Part shown: positions 12,226 to 22,990 of the stretch, one piece after another
How the letters are laid out: the number at the start of each line of letters is the position of its first letter
Numbering within the stretch: position 1 is the stretch's first letter
DNA from: Paguma larvata
Lineage: Eukaryota; Chordata; Mammalia; Carnivora; Viverridae
Reading direction: 5' to 3'
DNA length: 64,000 bases
Assembly: GCA_030068075.1 (NCBI GenBank)
Contig: CM057836.1
Coordinates: 71,957,788 to 72,021,787 of the forward strand
Notes under the pieces: model-generated
The model's database searches: none
Told to the model about the DNA's origin: nothing
What the model saw: only the letters and a program-made list of their open reading frames with translations
Position numbers and translations under genes: made by a program

Positions 12226-12230
12226 GCCAG

Positions 12231-13440
12231 AATTCTTTTCTTTATTACTGACATCAAGTAATTCAATTATGATATTCTTTGGTGTGGTGTTCTTGTTTCT
12301 TTTTCCTGGGATTTGTTGAGCTCTGGACTTAGAGCTTGCATCATTTTTGGAAAATTTGGCCATTATTGCTCCAAATAGGACTTTGGGCTTCACTTCTCCA
12401 GTTACGTGTGTTTTGTTCACTCAGCTCTAGGACGTTCTTTTTCATTTTGATTTTTTTCTCAAATCTTCTTAAGTTTTGATCCTTTCTATTGCTATGCCTT
12501 CAAGTTCACAAATCTTTTCTTCAGCATGGTCTGATTTCCTTAATCTTATCTAGTGTCTATTTCAGCCTTTGAAGTTTTCATTTTTAGAGTCTGATTTGGT
12601 TCTCCTTTGTATTTTCAGTGTCAAGTACGACATGCGTTGTACTTTCCTTTTTCTTTGCATGCCTGGTAACTTTTGCTGGATGCCAGACATTATGAATTTT
12701 ACCTCTTTGGGTGCTGGATATTCTGCAGTCCTCTAAATATTCTTGAATTTTGTTCTGAGAGGCTGCAATTCAGAAAAAGTTTGATACCATGCGCCTGCTC
12801 TAAGTTAGCTGAGAGCATCATACCCTTTCGTCTAGGGCTACGTGTCTCCACGCTACCGCAGCAACGCTCTTCTGAGTCCTCTCCCCGCTATCTCCTGAAT
12901 CACAAGACTTTCAAATTTGGCGATGGGAACGCAAACTTCTCCAAGTCCTGTGGAACTTGAGTTCCATTGGTGGTTTCTCTCTTTTTGGGTGGTCCTTTCC
13001 CCAGCTTCAGGTTCTTTTCTCAACTGAATGCCTTGATTCATTCTCAGCTGAAGTCTCAAGGGGAGAACCGTCTGCGGAGCTTTTGATGTCCAGAGCCCTC
13101 TCCATCCCTCGTGCAGCTCTCTCCCCTCTGCTGCCCTGCCCTGCAAACTCTAGCTGCCAGGGGCCCCCTAGACTCCAGCTCTGTCTCCTCAATGCAGAGA
13201 CTGTCAGGCTCTGCCTGGGGCCCCCACCCTGCCCCGTGCCCTGGAAATGCTCTCTAGTAAGCTCGGGCACCTTGTTTTGTTTCCATCCCTCAAGGATCTC
13301 TGTTACTGCATCGTCTGATATCTGACAACTATCATTTCCTTTCTTCCTCCCAGTTTTTTTTCTAGTGTTGTAGCTGAGAGGATAAACCTAGTGTGTATTA
13401 CTCTATCTGGGCCAGAAACAGAAGCTCAACTAGATTTTAA
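12231..13440 (-). mobile_element. Old L1/HAL1-like fragment
   Basis: AT-rich at left, with + strand phrases typical of reversed ancient L1/HAL1 sequence (for example CTTTTGCTGGATGCCAGACA, TTATGAATTTTACCTCTTTGG and AATATTCTTGAATTTTGTTC). No frame is intact. The right part (about 12,960-13,330) is more GC-rich and less certain. Subfamily was not determined. Confidence 0.5.
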
Positions 13441-14819
13441 GGCCTCCAAACGCTAACCACTGTCTTTTGAACTCAGTGGGTATGGCCATTCTTCTTTTTA
13501 TGATGAATCGTCCCAAACTTAGCCCGATACTGGAAACGACATACAGCAATTTGAGCTAAAGCCGATGTTCAAATTCTCCTTGCTTTTAAAATTGTGGGTA
13601 CAACAGATGCACACCGGACTTCCTAAATCTGCCGGTAGATTAATTCAATGCTGATCGCTTGCCCGCTGTGTAGTAGGCCCTCTTCTCAGTCCTGGGAATA
13701 CAACAGTGAGCAAATCCTATGAGAACTCTTGCCCTCTGGAGCTTACCTTCAGTGAAAGACAGATAGATTTGACCACAAAATAGCTGACATTTATTGAGTG
13801 ATTGCTATGTGCCAGGAACTATCTAGGTTCTTTACACATATAAATTTATCCTTAAAACATTCTCTGTGGTAGGTATTATATGCCCATTTTATAAAAAAGA
13901 GAGGTCAATTACGTGCCCAGAGTGGCAAAGTTAACAGGGGATGGAGCTGAGAGCAAATTCTCGCTGTTTTGGAGTCTGGCTAAGCACCATGCTATGCTGT
14001 GCTGAGTGTATGGTAACTTGGATGATTTCTGGGGTGGCCTGCCCTCGGTTAGGATTTTTGAGCTCAGATCTATGTTAACACACAGCTCTAACAAATCAAA
14101 GTCGACTGCTCCAAATTATGCAAAACTCAGACCTCAGAGCACTCTCTAATTGTTTTCTATTTTCTTGCTAGTAGATAGGATGTCACATTGAGAAGATGTC
14201 TTGTCCCAAAGCCCATTAAGAGCTGCTCAGGATGCTGAGATCTAATCTCTTCTTACCTTTCTCATCTCTACAGGCAGTCCTACCTGGCACCATCTTGCCC
14301 CTCTTTAGAAAGGTAACTCTGCACCCCCCTAAAGCATCAAGTTCGCTGAGTGAGCATTGCTTCTAAAACAAATGTGTTTTCGTGCAACAAATTATAAGTT
14401 GGGGGCTTTTCTTGGTCCAGGGTTTTACAAGAGATGCAGGCAGGCTCCAGACACAGCTCTTCCACTTGAGATCGGCATTGCCAAGCCTTGCAGCAAGTCA
14501 GGTCAAGAGCATTAAAAGTGGGGTCGTTAGCAGTCAATTCTGGACAGGACTCAGTTATGATGTTATGACGTTGGATGAAGAAAGATACCACTTGAATTAT
14601 TTAACTGAAAACTTCAAACCTAGGAGTCTGTCTTGTATTATCTTTTATTTTCCTTGGTCTACCTGATTTAGGCCACAAACTTCTTGGGAGACAGATCCGA
14701 TCAACATTCAGTTATGGAGAATTCCGGGAAGGGTGCCTTACGTATTGTCTGCCCTGTAGGTTACTATAACTGGTTCATTCTTGCCAGTTCATACTGACCA
14801 TTTAAAAATCTTAACTCTA
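13441..14819. other. Intergenic unique sequence with one MIR
   Basis: Apart from the MIR at 13,783-13,990 no repeat or gene is recognised. Open frames are short and overlap on both strands. Confidence 0.4.
13783..13990 (-). repeat. MIR SINE
   Basis: + strand reads GCTGACATTTATTGAGTGATTG then CTATGTGCCAGGAACT, with CCATTTTATAAAAAAGAGAGG further on: the reversed MIR consensus. Ancient mammalian SINE. Confidence 0.8.
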
Positions 14820-15032
14820 GGGGCACCTGGGTGGCTCAGTTGGTTGAGCGTCCGACTTAGGCTCAGGTCATGATCTCACGGTCTGTGAGTTCGAGCCCCA
14901 CATCGGGCTCTGTGCTGACTGCTCAGAGCCTGGAGCCTGCTTCGGATTCTGTGTCTCCCTCTCTCTCTCTGTCCCTCCCTCGCTCATGTTCTGTCTCTCC
15001 CTGTCTCAAAAATAAATAAACATTAAAAAAAA
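14820..15032 (+). mobile_element. CAN SINE, young-looking
   Basis: Full-length plus-strand SINE: GGGCACCTGGGTGGCTCAGT head, TGAGTTCGAGCCCCACATCGG, CT-rich middle, AAATAAATAAACATT(A)n tail. Flanking target duplication AAAATCTTAACTCTA (before 14,820 and at 15,033-15,047) is nearly perfect. Confidence 0.96.
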
Positions 15033-15047
15033 AAAATCTTAACTCTA

Positions 15048-15130
15048 AAAACCTATAAAGAATTAAATATTATTTTATTATAAATTGTATATAATTTATA
15101 TGTAATTATAAATTATATATAAATTACATA
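15048..15130. repeat. AT-rich palindromic low-complexity run
   Basis: Almost pure A/T with repeated ATAATTTATA/TATAAATTAT words that are self-complementary, directly beside the SINE tail. It could extrude hairpins but shows no coding signal. Confidence 0.6.
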
Positions 15131-17132
15131 GTTTTAAATCCAATTAAAATAAAAAATACTAAAGATAGTAAAACTATTTTGGGGGCACTACTGTCAACAT
15201 AATGCAATGTGTCCGTCTGATGATTTATTTTATGAAATGTCAAAAATAACTTTTGGGCTCTGAAAGTCACTCTAAATCTGTAACTTTTGTTTGAGAACCA
15301 TAATTTTAATGGCCGTACATGACCTAGAAAGGCTTTTGGCAAATAACCACAAGTTTCTCCCTTCCCAAGTATGGATATTTTAGCCCAGATTTAAAGGAAA
15401 GATCAATATTTGGCTGGGGAGTAAGGTTGGGTCTATTTATTATTTGCACGGTGAGCATATTTTTAAAAACTTCTGTTTTAAATCAGGAGCATGAGGACTC
15501 TTGGGTTTATTCCTTCCTGGCCTCTCTGGGCCGTTCACTCTTGTGCTTAGAGGAGAGAACTTGGAGAAATTAGCTGCCCACATGTGTGATTTCTCGGCCT
15601 GCCAGGGCTGGGCACAAAGCGGGTGCTTCCAGGACGCCCGCGGGTTGCCCAGAGTGCTCGCGAGGGCATGGGAAGGGCCCGCCCTGTCTAGACATTGCGG
15701 TAGCATCATTTCCCAGTGTTCAGCTGGATCCAGCAACCTAGGCCATTCTAGATCTTTCCAGTCCTCTGTGACAGACAGATGCTGGCTGTTGGTGACATAC
15801 CCCTAAAACTTGGAGGTGAAGGACACCAGGACACAGGCAGTGCTGTGCAGCCTGCAGAGCTCCAAGGGGGAGGAGCGAGGGACATGTGCTCTGGGGTCTG
15901 TCCAGGAATAGACGTAGGGTTAGCCTCCTCCGGTCCTTGTGTGGAGGCTCTGCGATGTAGGGACATGAGCTCTGCATGTACACTGAACCCTTGGATTCCG
16001 TCCCTAGCTCGCCATTGGACAGTTTCCTCAGCTGTAAACAAGAGGGTCAGGCTAACGAATGATCTGGAAGGTCCTTTGAGGACACACATTCTATGTTCTA
16101 TGATCTCCACTTCTCTGTGTTTTTCTTTCTTTCCTGCCCCCACTTTGGGGGCCAAACGTTGGTGCAATATATGATTGGACAGAGGGAGGGAGGTGGACGG
16201 AGGGCGGCGAGCGGCTTCTCATTCTCCTGGCCCTCACTCTCCCTCCTCTTCCATCCTCTCCCCCTTCTCCAGGGTCGAAAGCACCACAGAAATCTCAGGA
16301 CATGGAATTCCCCTCAGCAGTTTGCGAAGCCTGTTACGTGAATTAGGAAACTAGGCAAGGCTCTTCTCTACTGACAGCTCTTAGTAGCTACCTGTTGGGG
16401 TGTCAAGGGAAGTGCCAGGCAGTTCATGCGAATTTGACTGTAATTGTGGTGACTCAGGGAGCTGGCTCCTGGGGAGGGACCGGTGTGTGTGTGTGTGGCC
16501 GCATCTGAGCCAGTGACACAGCCTAGCGGGACCTGGGCCAGTGGCCGGCCACTGTTGGGCTGAGGTAAACACCTTGAGACACTTTTGTCAACAGAGCCTA
16601 AGCCCTGCCCAGATGTGGACTGGGAGACCTAATTGAGCCTCACAATAGCCCAGGGAGGGCTGGCCTTTTTCCACCTAGAGTACTTAGTTTTGTCTCCAAA
16701 AGCCGAGCCCAATCCTTTTAGCCCTTGCCTCTCCATGCCTCCAGGGGAGGAAGGTAATGCTATCCTTGCCTTCTCCGGCTCAGTGAGGTTATGCAACTGG
16801 TTCCAGGCACCAGGAGAGGGCCCGGTCCGCCTGTGTTCTCTCAGGGCTGGTGGGAAGGGAGGGGAGCGCCTGCTGGTTTCTCCCGGGGAGCTTCCTGGCT
16901 GGCTGGACATCTTCCCCCCAGGCCCCCTGCGTGCCTGAGCCCCTCTCCACATCCGGCCCTGCCCTTCTCCTTCCTTATTCTCAGACACTCCCAGAGGGTC
17001 TCCTCCCCCAGCCCCACCCTCCCCCTCGTGGCTCCCAGTATACCTAGCTTCCAGCCCAGGCCTCTCTCCTGGGCTCTAGGCACACAACCTCCCCTCCGAG
17101 GTCTCAAGGTCAACGCAGAGCGGAGGGCTTAA
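15131..17132. other. Intergenic unique sequence
   Basis: Becomes GC-richer from about 15,500. Several 80-140-codon open frames overlap on both strands, a GC effect rather than evidence of genes. A weak MIR-like piece (CAGTTTCCTCAGCTGTAAA) sits at about 15,990-16,085, and a short TG run at 16,484-16,497. No exon with recognisable protein homology was found. Confidence 0.4.
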
Positions 17133-17262
17133 GAATGCAGGCTCTCTGCTTCAGGTTCTGTGTCTCCCTCTCTCGCTGCCCTTCCTCCACTCACACTCTG
17201 TCTCTCTCTCCCTCTCAAAAATAAATAAACATTTAAAAAAATAAAAAAAATAAAAAAGAACG
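17133..17262 (+). mobile_element. CAN SINE, 5'-truncated
   Basis: Only the 3' half is present: TTCAGGTTCTGTGTCTCCCT, CT-rich middle, AAAATAAATAAACATTT and an A-rich tail. AAGAATGCAGGCTCT at about 17,130 and AAGAACGCAGGCTCT at 17,257 form a target-site duplication, so the truncation happened at insertion. Confidence 0.85.
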
Positions 17263-17305
17263 CAGGCTCTGAAAACCACACCATGGCTCTTATAATAGCT
17301 ATGAT

Positions 17306-17440
17306 AATAATTTTCAATCGCTCTGCCTCATTTCTCAGCTGCAATGGGGATGATAACAGCCCCCTTCTCAAACGGTCAGTGTGGGTTTAAATGAAATAAT
17401 TCATAGACAGCTCCTAGATCAGTGCCCGGCACCCATTATT
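17306..17440 (+). repeat. MIR SINE fragment
   Basis: Sense MIR words: CTCATTTCTCAGCTGCAATGG, GGGGATGATAACAG, GGTTTAAATGAAATAATTCAT and CAGTGCCCGGCACCCA. Diverged but in correct order. Confidence 0.7.
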
Positions 17441-18019
17441 TTATTTCCTTTCTTCACCTTCCCTCCCCTCCAGCCCACCCCTGCCTGGCCTTCCCCGTCC
17501 TGATGAATGGCTCCATGGTGACCCAGTCTTCCTGGACCATGTCTACGCGTCTCCTGTATCTGGTTGCCTCCAGGTCCCAGCGACTCCCCTCACCTCCGTT
17601 CCTGCTGCCTCTGTGTTTGCTTAGGACCCTTTATTTCTCTTTTCCATCGCTTAGCCTGCCAGTGAGACTCCGCACCCCCCGTGTCACTTCTTCCAGTCCA
17701 GCTGCCTCGTGACGCAACCACCAAATCTGAGCGTCCGATTACCCCAGGGGGCTTCCACTTGCTGCCTGTCGGCGAGAGGACCGGGTCCACCCTCTGAGGT
17801 GCACGCGGCCTGCCAGCGTCTGGCCTTTGAAACAGCCATGTTCCAAACCACATGTTCCCATGGAACAGCCATGCCAAACCACAGCCCATGCTTCCCCCTC
17901 CCCGGGCCGTCTATGCGGCTCCTTCTTCCTGGAACACCTTCCCTCCACCCTCCCTCATCTGCTAAATGTCTGCTTTTCCTTCCAGACAGCAATAAATACA
18001 TTTCTAGGATCTAATAGCT

Positions 18020-18215
18020 GACCCGGTTCTAAACGTGATCTACGTGCATTCATTCACTGAATCTTTTCAACAACCTTAGAAAGTAGGTCCCGTTGACGGA
18101 AGGAGGAAACTGAGGCACAGAGAGGTTAATAAGCTGACCAAACCCATAGACGTGGTAGCTGGCAGGGCCTGGGTGCAAACTGACTCCGCCAACTCTAGAA
18201 CGTGTGTCTGACCAC
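18020..18215 (-). repeat. MIR SINE
   Basis: Reversed MIR core: GGAGGAAACTGAGGCACAGAG, AGGTTAATAAGCTGACCAAA, GGTAGCTGGCAGGGCCTGGG. Good match in order. Confidence 0.8.
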
Positions 18216-19084
18216 AGGCTTCATGACCCTTACGGACCCTGCCCTCCCGCAGAAGCCCCCGGCCTCTCCAGGCCTCGTTCGGTGCTCCCTCTTTCTGTGA
18301 CCTTTGTCACAGGCTTGGTCACATTGCTTTCTCCTGTGGACCTCTGGAGGGAAATGTTCTATTTGTTCTGTTTGTTTCTGTATCCGCATTTCCCGTAGTG
18401 CCAGGTGGATGCCCATACCTGTTTACTAAATGAGACGAAGGAACTCATGAATGCGGTGTTACCTGTAGGGATCCTTCTTGTTTCCACCAACCTTTGGCCC
18501 TCCATTCCCAAGACTTATCTGCGACTCACCTCCTCCAAGCAGCCCCGCCCCCGCCCCCACTCCCCCTCTCCTTTGGCCCGAAGCCTTCCTTCCTCGCCCT
18601 TGTCCAGGACCGCGTGTATGGTCAGCTCTTGGTTAGGTCTGCTGGCGGCAGAGGAGCCCCAAGAAGCCAGAAGACTCAGGAAAAACTCCGGTTCTCTTCA
18701 GTTTGGGAAGAGGAGGCTTGGTGGTTTGGGGCCAGATGCCTGGCTGACAGGACAGAAGAGTGAAGAAGGGTGTGGGGCTGAGGGCAGAAGACAGACCAGC
18801 AGTGGATTCTGTTGAGATGAGCCTCTACCACCACAGCCACCCCAACTTGCACGAAAGAAACAGTCACAGGGAATCCAAATGCAGAACCAAGGGCCATCCT
18901 GCCCCTACACAACTATAATCAAGGAATCTTGATAGAGCAAAGGCAATGTCTTTCTCAAAAAGTGTTCATTCTGAAACCAAAACTGTGAATTGGGTCGGGC
19001 AGGGCATTTGAGGCTGATTCAAAATTCCCTCCGTCTAACAGCCTGTGTTTCAGGGGCACCGATGGGACAATGAGCAACAGGGCC

Positions 19085-19215
19085 ACCGCTGAACAGGATG
19101 TTTCTTTGTGCCAGGCACTGGGCTGGGCCCCCTACACACTTCGCCCCTCACGGTCCTCACTGAGACTCTAGGAGCTGTTCTTTGTGCAAAGGAAACTGAG
19201 GAACCAGGTTGCCCA
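19085..19215 (-). repeat. MIR SINE fragment
   Basis: GTGCCAGGCACTGGGCTGGG followed by CAAAGGAAACTGAGGAACCAG, as in a reversed MIR. The left end is unclear. Confidence 0.65.
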
Positions 19216-20084
19216 CTCCCAACTGTCTGTCTCTAAGGCAAGTCCCTTGAGAGTTGGACACATCTCTTCCTTACAGGCTGTTCTTCAGCTTCCGGAAGGA
19301 ACTAAGTCTGTGGGCTTTAGTGGTGTGGGCTCCTTCCTCCAGGAAGCCTCCCCTCTTTAAATGTATGTTGTTTCCAGGTGCTTCCTGCAGCCTGTACCCC
19401 ATGCTTCCTGAGGAAGCCGAAGCTCAGAGAGCCCTCGGAACACTCTGTCAGCCACCCGGAGAGAGCCATTTTGGTATGGATGTGTCAAAATGGCCCTGTC
19501 CAAATGTAAAATCACTGGGTATTTTTTTAAGTCCCCAAGTGATGTGTCCCATAGGCTTCGTTCAGTCACTGCCCCCACATTAGTCCCCATGTCCCATCCC
19601 TGACTTCCTCTCCTCCCTCAGCCCCCGCTTGGCCCTCAGATCTCAGATGATGGGGTCAGGGGCAGGGAGAGAATTCAGATTTGTACGTTAAAATTTTGTG
19701 ATTTTTTTTTTTTTAAAGCAAAATGTTTAGCGTGTGTGGCTGTGTTGGTTTTAAGTGGCATTAGAATGTCCCCAACATGGGTCCTGTTCCAGAGTGTCAA
19801 AGTTTGGGGATTTCCCTGGGAAGTGCCCCTGCAGAGGGTGGGGGTGCCTGGGCACAGCAGCCTCAGGTAGGCCAGGCCAGAGCCTGGCTGTGGAGTCCTA
19901 GTTCCCTGCCCCCGAGACCTGCCGGCTCCCTTCTTGACAACGGGAGGGGTGCCAAGAACCCTATAGGACACAGAGCTGGCTCTGTGCACAAGGCAGGCTA
20001 CCCTTGGGGCCCAGGTGGGGGCCTTAGTGAGTTAACCAATCCTGGCAGTGGCCACGGGGCCTGGAGGGAAGGCACTTAGCTAGG

Positions 20085-20255
20085 CGAGCATGGGGTTTGG
20101 ACCCAGGCCGACTGAGCTCCAGTGTCGCCACTTACCACCTGGCCCACCGTGGATTGGCCCCCTAACTGCTCTGAGGCTCGTGTCCTCATTCATTGGAAAG
20201 GACGATAATGGTGCCTTAGCCGTAAGTTTGCTACGAGGGTTAAATACTGATATGT
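20085..20255 (+). repeat. MIR SINE
   Basis: Sense MIR order: GGTTTGGACCCAGGC, GCCACTTACCACCTGG, CCTAACTGCTCTGAGGCTC, GGACGATAATGGTGCC and CGAGGGTTAAATACTGA. Confidence 0.75.
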
Positions 20256-20546
20256 TTTTGTAGCTGTTTGCCCTTCGGTTCTCATAATTCCATTAGCCTG
20301 TGCGTTCTCCACGCTTTCCCTCACGACTGGCCTGAGAACATAGCAGAGTAATAACAGGACTCTTGTTTCCCGAAAGACTTTCTCTAGAACGGTGATTGCC
20401 TGGGGGTGGGGATGAAGGAGAGAGGGAATATAAAAGGCACGAGGAAACTTGGCGGATGGAGGGAATGTTCACTGTTTTTGTGGTGATGCTTTGGTAGGTG
20501 TATGTCAAGGCTGATCAATCTGCATACTTTGAATATGTGTAGTTCT

Positions 20547-20724
20547 TTGAGAGAGCGAGAGCGAGCATGTGTTTGTGGGAGAGGAGCAGAGGGAGAGAGA
20601 GAATCCCAAGCAAGCCCCATGCTCAGCACGGAGCCCGATGCGGCCCTCGATCCCGCGACCGTGAGATGGTGATCTGAGCTGAAATCAAAAGTCGATCGCT
20701 CAACTAACTGAGCCACCCAGGCGC
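20547..20724 (-). mobile_element. CAN SINE, diverged
   Basis: Minus-strand SINE with GA-rich middle, CTGAGCTGAAATCAAAAGTC and head AACTGAGCCACCCAGGCGCA. Flanking GAATATGTG repeat. Older than the 14,820 copy. Confidence 0.88.
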
Positions 20725-20870
20725 ATCGAATATGTGCACTTCAGTTATACTGCAATAAATTTAAGGAGGAAATTTAAAAGACATATTTCGAATGGGCACA
20801 AGGGACAAAAATATGCTTTAATACTACATTTGCATTTCATTAAACTACAACAGGACATTCAAAGCAGCTT

Positions 20871-21073
20871 TGGCACACCTGGGGGGCTCCGTTTGGTTAA
20901 GCGTCTGACTCTCGGTTTCAGCTCAGGTCACGATCTTGCGGTTTGTGGGTTCGAGCCCTGCGTGGGGCTCTGTGCTGACAGTGTGGAGCCTGCTTGGGAT
21001 GCTCTCCTTCTCTTTTTCTCTGCCCCTCCCTGGCTCTACCCTTCTCAAAAACAAACAAACAAACCCAACAAAA
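20871..21073 (+). mobile_element. CAN SINE, diverged
   Basis: Plus-strand SINE with head CACACCTGGGGGGCTCCGTT, GTGGGTTCGAGCCCTGCG and a short CT-rich part. The (CAAA)n tail is changed from the usual AAATAAATAAA. Weak flanking repeat around GGCTTTG. Confidence 0.88.
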
Positions 21074-21179
21074 CGGCTTTGTCTGTGGACTATCGCTAGG
21101 TGGTCTCACAAGACCATCACAGTTTGTCCGTGAGTGAGGCCAGAATGTGCTATAACTCACAAGTTCTGCCAGGATGACG

Positions 21180-21300
21180 TTTACGGTGATGTTCCTCATG
21201 CCCAGCCCAGAGCCTAGTGCCTAGGAGGCAGGCAAAAAGATTGATGGGTTAGTGAATGAAGAAATGAATGACCAGATGGATGTGCAAGTGAAGATCCCGT
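21180..21300 (+). repeat. L2-like 3' end
   Basis: GCCCAGAGCCTAGTGCCTAG followed by GTGAATGAAGAAATGAATG resembles the L2 3' terminus. Short and diverged. Confidence 0.45.
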
Positions 21301-21929
21301 TAAGAGAAGCCCCTAGACTTTCAACCGGCTCTTGGCTATCAAGCCTACTTCGAACGTTGTCAATAGTTCCCGCCTATTTCCCCCACCTCTGGTCTGCCCA
21401 GGATGCCATGCCGGACCCTTGGTGTTGGCCTCCCCACCACCCTGCCCCTGCACCCTCCCCCAGAGCACCTGCTCTACCCGCACACATTTCCTGGGGCCTT
21501 CGCTGCTGTCGATGGTTCCGCCTGCACACAGGTGGAAGGGTGATGGTGCATGGGTGTGTTTAACCCCCAGATCATGTATTTTCCATTTTGGGGGAATGCA
21601 GACCATGGGTGCCTCCGTCTCCTCATGGGCATGATGGGGGGTTGGACATGATGGCCTTTGCCATCCTGTCCTTTTCTGGCATCCAGGCCCTCTCACTCCT
21701 GGAAACATTGTTTCTGTTTGGATTGATGTATTTACCTGCTGTTGTGGCACAAAATTCAAAAGGTAGAATAGTGGCTCCACCTCCTAGTGCCCGGCCACAG
21801 AAGTGACCATCACCGCTGGGTCCTCAGATGTCCCTCCAGGGACATTGCAGCATGTGGAAACCTTGAGGACTTGGGCCAGATTGGGTCAACATTTGTTTGT
21901 TTTGGACACTGGAATGCTATTGTCGCGAC
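21301..21929. other. Intergenic, nothing recognised
   Basis: C-rich unique sequence with overlapping open frames on both strands and no recognisable protein or repeat. Confidence 0.4.
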
Positions 21930-22260
21930 ACCCCATAATTTTTTCAGCACCCTCCCCCCAGCTTACAAACAGTCTTGCAATGCAAATGCTTATATATGTA
22001 TCTCTGTGCACGTGTACAAATACAACTTTAAAAATCCTCGAAGTAGAATTGCTGGTTCAAAAAATATATACGGCATTTCAATTTGTATAGATATGACCAA
22101 ATTCCCTTTCAATGATGTTTACAATTTATCCTTCCACCACAATATAAAGTGCCCATCTCCCCACAAACCTGTACCAATAATATTTATCAAATCATTAAGT
22201 GTATAGTAGAAGAGTTTTCCCAAAGTGGAACATGCCTATATAACTACCTTCTAGGTCAGA
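21930..22260 (-). mobile_element. Old L1-type fragment
   Basis: + strand shows reversed L1 phrases in diverged form (AGTAGAATTGCTGGTTC, TTATCCTTCCACCACAATAT, AAGTGCCCATCTCCCCACA). No frame intact. Confidence 0.45.
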
Positions 22261-22349
22261 AGTAGCATAACTAATAGCATCCCAGAGCCCCTCCCCCATG
22301 CTTTTTTGTCGCTGTTCTGCCCAAGGGTAGTCAACATCTGACTTGATAG

Positions 22350-22521
22350 ATCAATATTTGAGGGAGAGAGAGAGAGAGAGAAAGTGCATGTGCAAGTGGG
22401 GGAGGGTCAGAGGGAGAGGGAGAGAGAATCATGTCCAGCATGGAGACTGACTTGGGGCTGGATCTCATGACTGTAAAATCAATAGTCTGAGGCTTAGGCA
22501 ACTGAGCCACCCAGGTGCCCC
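22350..22521 (-). mobile_element. CAN SINE A of a triple cluster
   Basis: Minus-strand SINE with long (GA)n middle, diverged centre (GGATCTCATGACTGTAAAATC) and head AACTGAGCCACCCAGGTGCCCC. CAATATTT/CAATATCT flank it. Confidence 0.88.
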
Positions 22522-22527
22522 AATATC

Positions 22528-22744
22528 TTAAAAAATTTTTTTAAGTTTTATCTATTTTTGAGAGAGAGATAGAGTGGGATGAATGGGGGAGGAGCAGAGA
22601 GAGAGGGAGACGCAGAATCTGAAGCAGGCTCCAGGCTCTGAGCTCTCAGCACAGAGCCTGATGTGGGCCTTGAACTCACGAACTGAGAGATCATGACCCG
22701 AGCCGAAGCTGGACACGTAACCGACTGAGTCACCCAGGTGCCCC
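22528..22744 (-). mobile_element. CAN SINE B of a triple cluster
   Basis: Complete minus-strand SINE ending in GAGTCACCCAGGTGCCCC. It begins only a few bases after copy A and is followed by TTAATATCTGAC, a second copy of the same host site. Confidence 0.93.
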
Positions 22745-22760
22745 TTAATATCTGACTTTT

Positions 22761-22975
22761 TAATTTTTTTTTTAATGTTTGTTTATTTTTGAGAGACATA
22801 GAGGCACAGCATGAACGGGGAAGGGCAGAGAGAGAAGGAGACACAGAATTGGAAGCAGGCTCCAGGCTCTGAGCCACCAGCACAGAGCCCGACGTGGGGC
22901 TGGAACCCACAAACCAAGAGATCATGACCTGAGCCGAAGTCAGACTCCTAACAGACTGAGCCACCCAGGCGCCCC
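22761..22975 (-). mobile_element. CAN SINE C of a triple cluster
   Basis: Complete minus-strand SINE ending in GCCACCCAGGCGCCCC. AATATCTGACTTTTT before (22,746-22,760) and after (22,976-22,990) is a perfect 15-bp target-site duplication, so this is likely the youngest of the three. Confidence 0.95.
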
Positions 22976-22990
22976 AATATCTGACTTTTT

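Larger units (their letters stand above)
4351..12230 (-). mobile_element. Near full-length, degenerate L1 with SINE insertions
   Basis: One long minus-strand L1-like unit. The 3' end (A-rich, + strand T run at 4365-4371) is at low coordinate. ORF2 reverse-transcriptase remnants span about 5000-7700, including a readable piece at 6016-6495 (FTDNVILLYIENPEDSTKKLL, the L1 RT region after FADD) and 6942-7528 ([32 protein letters not shown]). An ORF2 amino-terminal endonuclease remnant lies at about 8780-8940 (LLIITLNVSDLNAPVTKHRM). An ORF1-like start is at 10374-10583 (MRRHRNMFQMKEQDKTSEKEL). Then follows a GC-rich tandem-repeat 5' region (about 10,640-11,640), with a 5' terminus carrying CCAAGATGGCC at 12215-12225. 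Many stops break all frames. Six SINEs lie within it. It may be a mosaic of more than one L1 copy. Confidence 0.75.
17441..20540. other. Intergenic sequence with MIR/L2 fragments
   Basis: C/T-rich unique sequence with MIR pieces (listed separately) and L2-like text around 17,450-18,000 and 18,300-18,450. No coding exon is recognised. Overlapping open frames of 60-140 codons on both strands reflect high GC. Confidence 0.4.
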
